Assembly (NCBI GenBank): GCA_033558025.1
Contig: JAUCEF010000077.1
Location: forward strand, 1 to 29,685
Length of the DNA: 29,685 bases
Reading direction: 5' to 3'
Source of the DNA: Phytophthora sp. 'mugwort'
Taxonomy: Eukaryota > Oomycota > Peronosporomycetes > Peronosporales > Peronosporaceae
The notes under the pieces are model-generated. The model saw nothing but the letters and a program-made list of their open reading frames with translations, was not told the DNA's origin and searched no databases. Positions 25,329-29,685 of this stretch are shown here, piece after piece. How positions within the stretch are numbered: the first letter of the stretch is position 1; each line of letters opens with the position of its first letter. The translations under genes and the position numbers were made by a program.

Positions 25329-26063
25329 TTTATATTTATTTAAATATATTGAAATATAAATAAATATTTCAAAAAAAAAAAAAAAGATAAAATAAATTAA
25401 TATAAAATTAAATATATCTGGTGGTGTAATTAAAGCACTCAATAATATTATTTTTAAATAAAAGAATTTTCTTAAATTAATAATTATTTTAATTTTTAAA
25501 ATATTATTTGATATAAAAAAAAATAAAGAAAAAAAATAAATAAATATTATAAATATATAAATAAAAGAAGAAAAAATAAAATCAAAATAATTATCAATTT
25601 TTGGTTCAAAATAAATTGTTAAAAGATATAAATTTGAAAAATTTAAATTTAATAAAAAATCCCAAATATGTGGAATAATATTAGTAAAAATAAATTTTAT
25701 TATAAAAAAATTAAAAATTATAAAAAAAATATAAAATTTTATAAAAATAAAATTTTCAAATTTATATAAACCTTTTGATAAAAAAAACCAAAATAATAAA
25801 AAACTTAATTGAATTGTTATAAAAGTTGTTATGAAAATTGCTATAAAAATATTAGTAATAAAAATTTCAGTAATATTAGTAAAAATAAAATATTTTAACA
25901 TATTTTTATTAAGTAAATTATTAACTAATAAATATATTAATTGATCAGAAAAATAATATGAAATTATAAAAAGATAAAAAAAAGTGATTAAAAGTATAAA
26001 AAAATTATATTTTAATTCAAATAAATGTAATTGTAAATAAGTTATTATTTTTTTTTTTTTCAT
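25320..26063 (-). CDS. tatC: Twin-arginine translocase subunit TatC
   Basis: Multi-span inner-membrane protein of the Tat system (also called ymf16 or mttB), which in protists and plants moves folded proteins such as the Rieske protein. The 247-residue product has about six hydrophobic segments. It starts with an N-terminal HLFELKYNFFILL-type stretch (bacterial hL.ELr.rll). It contains FEPKIDNYFDFIFSSFIYIFIIFIYFF, and LSALITPPDIFNFILIYFIFFFFFEIFIYISI near the end (bacterial a.v.tPpD..sq..la.Pl..LyEi). It lies on the strand opposite to its neighbours and is convergent with the rpl31-like gene. Confidence 0.92.
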   Translation of the reverse strand: MKKKKIITYLQLHLFELKYNFFILLITFFYLFIISYYFSDQLIYLLVNNLLNKNMLKYFIFTNITEIFITNIFIAIFITTFITIQLSFLLFWFFLSKGLYKFENFIFIKFYIFFIIFNFFIIKFIFTNIIPHIWDFLLNLNFSNLYLLTIYFEPKIDNYFDFIFSSFIYIFIIFIYFFSLFFFISNNILKIKIIINLRKFFYLKIILLSALITPPDIFNFILIYFIFFFFFEIFIYISIYLNKYKLI

Positions 26064-26081
26064 ATATTTAAAAAAATATTA

Positions 26082-26164
26082 GCCTACTTGGTGAAATTGG
26101 TAAACACGATAGATTTAAAATCTGTTCCCTTTTAGGGTTATTGGTTCAAGTCCAATAGTAGGTA
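26082..26164 (+). tRNA. trnL: tRNA-Leu (UAA)
   Basis: Class II tRNA. Acceptor GCCTACT pairs with AGTAGGT. The anticodon loop TTTAAAA gives TAA. It has a long variable arm and discriminator A, the leucine identity base. It is 18 bp from the divergent tatC start. Confidence 0.95.
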
Positions 26165-26172
26165 TTTTTATT

Positions 26173-26255
26173 ATCAAAGTGGTGAAATTGGTAAACACGT
26201 TACACTTAGGATGTAAAGCTTAAAAGCGTTAAGGGTTCAAATCCCTTCTTTGATA
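26173..26255 (+). tRNA. trnL: tRNA-Leu (UAG)
   Basis: Class II tRNA. Acceptor ATCAAAG pairs with CTTTGAT. The anticodon loop CTTAGGA gives TAG. Its D-arm and variable-arm layout is near identical to the adjacent trnL(UAA), so the two probably arose by tandem duplication. Confidence 0.95.
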
Positions 26256-26266
26256 TTACTATAATA

Positions 26267-26288
26267 ATATATTTTAAATAAAATATAT
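26267..26288. repeat. 22-bp palindrome upstream of nad11
   Basis: ATATATTTTA and TAAAATATAT flank a 2-nt centre in the spacer between trnL(UAG) and nad11. It could be a transcript hairpin in the nad11 leader. Low-complexity A/T sequence, so weak evidence. Confidence 0.35.
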
Positions 26289-26337
26289 CTTTTTAGTGAA
26301 AATAAATTTATATTTTATTTAATTTTTTATCATTAAA

Positions 26338-28344
26338 ATGATTAATATATATATTAACAATATCGAATTAAAAGTTAATAAAAATTTAACAGTTTTACAA
26401 GCATGTAATAATTTTAAAATTCAAATCCCTAAATTCTGTTTTCAAGAGAATTTACAAATTGCCGGTAATTGTCGTATGTGTTTAGTTGAAATCGAAAATT
26501 CCCCTAAACCTGTAGCTTCATGTGCAATGCCTTTAATACCAAATATGAAAATATTTACTAATACTCCTTTAGTACAAAAAGCACGTGAAAGTGTATTAGA
26601 ATTTCTTTTAATAAATCATCCATTAGATTGTCCTATTTGTGATCAAGCGTCAGAATGTGATTTACAAGATCAAACAATGATTTTTGGATCGGATCGTAGT
26701 CGTTTTTTTTTTAAAAAACGTGGCGTTGAAGATAAATATTGTGGTCCTTTTATTAAAACAATTATGACAAGATGTATTCATTGTACACGTTGTGTACGTT
26801 TTGCTAATGAAATTTGTGGAATTGACGGTTTAGGTACAACAGGTCGTGGTAATAAAACTGAAATTAATTTTTATTCTTCAAATATTTTTAAATCCGAATT
26901 TTCTGGTAATTTAGTAGATTTATGTCCTGTTGGTGCATTAACTTCTAAACCCTATACTTTTAAAGCACGTTCTTGGGAATTAAAAAAAAAAGAGGGTATT
27001 GCTATTTTAGATAGTATTGGTTCAAATATTAAAATTGATATTTTTAATAATGAAATTATACGTATTTTACCTAAAACTAATTTTAATATTAATAAAGAAT
27101 GGATATCAGATAAAACAAGATATTTTTTTGATAGTTTAAAATATCAACGATTAAAATATCCATTATTAAAAGATAATCAAAACAATTTTCATAGGATTTC
27201 TTGGTTAGATGCTCTAAATATTATTAATAAAAAATTGATAATTACAGATAGTTTTAATGCTAAAAGTATTATTGGTGATTTAACTGATTTAGAATCTCTT
27301 TTTTTATTAAAAAAAAATTTAAATAAATTAGGAATTTCAAATGTAAATTATGAACAATTTTTAAAAAATCGACAAATTAAGATAAATTCTGATTTAGCTT
27401 CAAATTTTTTATTTAATAATACTTTAAAATCTATTGAAGAATCTGATGTTTGTTTAATAATTGGTAGTGATATTCGTCAAGAAGGTTCTATTTTAAATAT
27501 TCATTTAATTAATCGTTTAAAAAAAGGAAATTTTAAAATAGCATATATCGGTAATAAAATTAATTTTACTTATCCAGTAAAACATTTAGGATTAACTTTT
27601 AAAACTTTAATAAATATTATTTTAGGAAAACATGTATTTTGTAAACAATTAAAAAAAGCAAAAAAACCTTTAATTATTATAGGTAGTAATATTTTAAATC
27701 AAAAAAATGGTTTTTTTTTATTATCAAAATTAAAAAATTTATCATTTATTAACCATAATATTAATTTCTTTAATTTTCAAACTTCTTTAATTAATTTTTT
27801 TGAAATTACTTTTCCAAAATCATTAAATATGTTAAATAATTCAAAATTATATTATTTATTTAATACAAATTTACAAAATAAATTAAAAATAACTAAAAAT
27901 AGTTTTGTTATTTATCAAGGACATCATTTTACTAAAGATGCTCAAAATTCAAATCTAATTTTACCTGGATTAACTTTTTTAGAAAAAAATGGAATGTATA
28001 TTAATTTAGAAGGTTTTATTCAAAAAAATGAACAAATTTTAAATGTAAATATAGAACAACGTAAAGATTCTATAATTTATAGAAATCTTTATAAATTTTT
28101 ATTAAATAAAAATCAATCTAAATCAGAAGCTTTTTTAAAAATTAAAGATATTTTACCTTATTTATTAAAAAAAAAAATAAAAATTATTTATAATTTTAGT
28201 TTTAATAAAAAATTTTTAAAAATTAATATTAATTTTTTAGATTCATTAATTAAAAATAATTATTATACAAATATATTAGAACAATATTCAAAAATATTGA
28301 TTAATTCTAATAAAATTTTCAAAAATCAATCAAAATTATTATGA
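26338..28344 (+). CDS. nad11: NADH dehydrogenase subunit 11 (75-kDa, NuoG type), full length
   Basis: Largest iron-sulfur subunit of the complex I matrix arm. The 668-residue product carries three cluster sites. A [2Fe-2S] site has Cys-34, 45, 48 and 62. A [4Fe-4S] site has His-94 with Cys-98, 101 and 107. A second [4Fe-4S] site has Cys-146, 149, 152 and 196 ([10 protein letters not shown] ... [10 protein letters not shown]). A complete molybdopterin-oxidoreductase-like C-terminal domain follows, divergent but readable ([29 protein letters not shown]). Many stramenopiles keep only the N-terminal half in the mitochondrion; a full-length gene fits oomycetes. The TGA stop overlaps the nad1 ATG by 4 nt (ATGA), which argues for translational coupling and for TGA as a stop. 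Confidence 0.97.
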   Translation: MINIYINNIELKVNKNLTVLQACNNFKIQIPKFCFQENLQIAGNCRMCLVEIENSPKPVASCAMPLIPNMKIFTNTPLVQKARESVLEFLLINHPLDCPICDQASECDLQDQTMIFGSDRSRFFFKKRGVEDKYCGPFIKTIMTRCIHCTRCVRFANEICGIDGLGTTGRGNKTEINFYSSNIFKSEFSGNLVDLCPVGALTSKPYTFKARSWELKKKEGIAILDSIGSNIKIDIFNNEIIRILPKTNFNINKEWISDKTRYFFDSLKYQRLKYPLLKDNQNNFHRISWLDALNIINKKLIITDSFNAKSIIGDLTDLESLFLLKKNLNKLGISNVNYEQFLKNRQIKINSDLASNFLFNNTLKSIEESDVCLIIGSDIRQEGSILNIHLINRLKKGNFKIAYIGNKINFTYPVKHLGLTFKTLINIILGKHVFCKQLKKAKKPLIIIGSNILNQKNGFFLLSKLKNLSFINHNINFFNFQTSLINFFEITFPKSLNMLNNSKLYYLFNTNLQNKLKITKNSFVIYQGHHFTKDAQNSNLILPGLTFLEKNGMYINLEGFIQKNEQILNVNIEQRKDSIIYRNLYKFLLNKNQSKSEAFLKIKDILPYLLKKKIKIIYNFSFNKKFLKININFLDSLIKNNYYTNILEQYSKILINSNKIFKNQSKLL

Positions 28345-29321
28345 TATACACAATTTTAAAATTTTTAATTTTCATATTACCTTTATTAATTGCTGTGGCT
28401 TATTTTACTTTAGTTGAACGTAAAATATTAGCTTCTATTCAAAGAAGAAGAGGACCTAATGTTGTAGGTACTTTTGGATTATTACAACCATTAGCTGATG
28501 GTCTTAAATTATTCGTAAAAGAAACAATTTTACCAAGTAATGCTGATGTAATTTTATTTATATTTGCACCTATTTTAGCTTTTTTTTTAAGTCTATTAAG
28601 TTGGACAATAATACCTTTAGGTTTTGGTATGTTTTTTACTGAATTAAATATTGGTATTTTATATTTAATAGCAATTTCATCTTTAGGTGTATACGGTGTT
28701 ATTATAGGTGGTTGGTCAAGTAATTCTAAATATTCGTTTTTAGGGGCTTTAAGATCAACAGCACAAATGATTTCATATGAATTAACTATTGGGTTTTCAA
28801 TTCTTTCAGTAATTGTTTGTGCAAAATCTTTAAATTTAATTTCTATTATTTGGGCACAAAAAACGGTATGGTATTGTTTTCCTCTTTTTCCTATTTTTAT
28901 AATTTTTTTTATATCTTGTTTAGCAGAAACAAATCGACATCCCTTTGATTTACCTGAAGCTGAAGCTGAATTAGTTTCAGGTTATAATGTAGAATATTCT
29001 GCAATGGGTTTTGCATTATTTTTTTTAGGTGAATATGCTAATATGTTATTAATGAGTAGTTTAACTACGATTTTATTTTTAGGTGGTTGGTTAGCACCTT
29101 TCCCTTTTAGTATAAATTGTATTAATTTTTTACCCGGATCTTTTTGGTTTAGTATTAAAATTTGTTTTTTTGTTGTTTTATTTGTAGTTGCTCGAGCTAT
29201 TTTACCTCGATATCGTTATGACCAATTAATGCGTTTAGGTTGGAAAGTATTTCTACCTTTTTCATTATCCTGGTTTTTATATACTGCAAGTATTTTAATA
29301 AGTTTTAATTGGTTAATTTAA
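28341..29321 (+). CDS. nad1: NADH dehydrogenase subunit 1
   Basis: Membrane subunit of complex I (NuoH family) next to the quinone-binding site. The 326-residue product contains [43 protein letters not shown] at the N-terminus. The quinone-pocket motif [41 protein letters not shown] is at about residues 195-235. It ends with [26 protein letters not shown]. All family signatures are present and the frame is intact. It overlaps nad11 by 4 nt and is followed by nad4L after 2 nt, forming a tight complex I operon. Confidence 0.98.
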   Translation: MIYTILKFLIFILPLLIAVAYFTLVERKILASIQRRRGPNVVGTFGLLQPLADGLKLFVKETILPSNADVILFIFAPILAFFLSLLSWTIIPLGFGMFFTELNIGILYLIAISSLGVYGVIIGGWSSNSKYSFLGALRSTAQMISYELTIGFSILSVIVCAKSLNLISIIWAQKTVWYCFPLFPIFIIFFISCLAETNRHPFDLPEAEAELVSGYNVEYSAMGFALFFLGEYANMLLMSSLTTILFLGGWLAPFPFSINCINFLPGSFWFSIKICFFVVLFVVARAILPRYRYDQLMRLGWKVFLPFSLSWFLYTASILISFNWLI

Positions 29322-29323
29322 TT

Positions 29324-29626
29324 ATGAATATTTTAAATCATTTTATTTTTACTTTTTTTTTATTCTGTCTTGGATTATTTGGTATAATTTTAAATAGACA
29401 GAATATTATTATTATTTTAATGTCTATTGAATTATTATTATTATCAATTAATTTAAATTTTATTTATTTTGCAGTTTTAATTGATGATATAATAGGACAA
29501 GTTTTTTCTTTATTAATTTTAACAGTAGCTGCAGCAGAATCAGCTATTGGATTAGCTATTATGATTATTTTCTTTAAATTATATGGAGATATTTCAATTT
29601 ATAAAATAAATTTATTATCATTATAA
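29324..29626 (+). CDS. nad4L: NADH dehydrogenase subunit 4L
   Basis: Small three-helix membrane subunit of complex I (NuoK family). The 100-residue product from the ATG at 29324 starts MNILNHFIFTFFLFCLGLFGIILNRQNIIIILMSIELLLLSINLNFI, with the conserved Glu in MSIELLLL. It continues IGQVFSLLILTVAAAESAIGLAIMIIFFKLYG, with the second conserved Glu in AAAESAIGLA. An earlier in-frame ATG at 29309 overlaps nad1 and is less likely. A direct copy of its last about 54 nt follows after the stop. Confidence 0.97.
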   Translation: MNILNHFIFTFFLFCLGLFGIILNRQNIIIILMSIELLLLSINLNFIYFAVLIDDIIGQVFSLLILTVAAAESAIGLAIMIIFFKLYGDISIYKINLLSL

Positions 29627-29685
29627 TAAATTTATTTTCTTTAAATTATATGGAGATATTTCAATTTATAAAATAAATTTATTAT
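29565..29685 (+). repeat. Direct repeat of the nad4L 3' end
   Basis: 29565-29618 is repeated exactly at 29632-29685, a period of 67 nt. Copy 1 is the end of nad4L; copy 2 lies after its stop and runs to the window edge, so its true length is unknown. It could be a tandem duplication, the border of a larger repeat, or an assembly artefact at a contig end. Confidence 0.85.

Noticed and set aside
28330..28360. TGA read as Trp (alternative mitochondrial code)
   Set aside because: TGA is the natural stop of nad11 overlapping the nad1 start, the only trnW has a CCA anticodon, and conserved Trp positions in cox1 use TGG.

Overview
This window is most of a protist mitochondrial genome. It is very AT-rich, uses the standard code as far as I can see (TGG for Trp, TGA as the stop of nad11), and carries bacterial-type rRNAs and many ribosomal protein genes. 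The gene set and order point to a stramenopile, most likely an oomycete or a close relative such as a hyphochytrid. The signs are mitochondrial atp1, a full-length 668-residue nad11, tatC, and the run trnH-nad4-trnE-atp1-nad5-nad6-trnR followed by cox1/cox2, trnW-rns-trnY and a long ribosomal protein block around rnl. That placement rests on remembered gene content and order, not on a search. The window starts inside trnH and ends just after nad4L. Genes such as cob, cox3, atp6, atp9, nad2, nad3, nad7, nad9, rps7, rps10 and rps12 are absent and presumably lie outside.

Layout. Positions 1-6322 (+): trnH (partial), nad4, trnE, atp1, nad5, nad6, trnR. 6323-6733: gene-free convergent junction. 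6734-24070 (all -): orf137, cox1, cox2, a 592-nt spacer, trnW, rns, a 365-nt spacer with a decamer repeat array, trnY, trnG(UCC), orf186, trnG(GCC), rpl5, rpl14, five tRNAs, rnl, the repeat-rich orf196, rps4, rps2, rpl6, rps8, rps14, trnA, trnK, atp8, orf222 (possibly rps1-like), trnI(CAU), rpl16, rps3, rps19, rpl2. From 24099 (+): rps13, rps11, trnS, a short rpl31-like gene, two trnL genes, nad11, nad1, nad4L. trnC and tatC lie on the minus strand inside this last block. Eighteen complete tRNAs and one partial tRNA are visible. No introns, CRISPR arrays or insertion sequences were seen.

The genes supply complex I (nad1, 4, 4L, 5, 6, 11), complex IV (cox1, cox2), ATP synthase (atp1, atp8), twin-arginine translocation (tatC) and mitochondrial translation. 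The ribosomal protein genes keep remnants of the bacterial S10/spc/alpha operon order, now split by rnl and an inversion at the 28-bp rpl2/rps13 divergent spacer.

The points most worth a second look are these. atp1 carries two apparent frameshifts and nad4 one, all within about 1.3 kb. AT-rich stem-loops sit at or just after the stop codons of most protein genes that have no tRNA at their 3' end. A decamer array in the rns leader resembles a mitochondrial promoter core. A perfect 23-bp inverted repeat lies beside trnW. orf196 contains fifteen hexapeptide repeats. A 54-nt copy of the nad4L 3' end follows at the window edge. I did not find convincing evidence of a wholly new biological system; this is largely an ordinary mitochondrial genome with some interesting structure.
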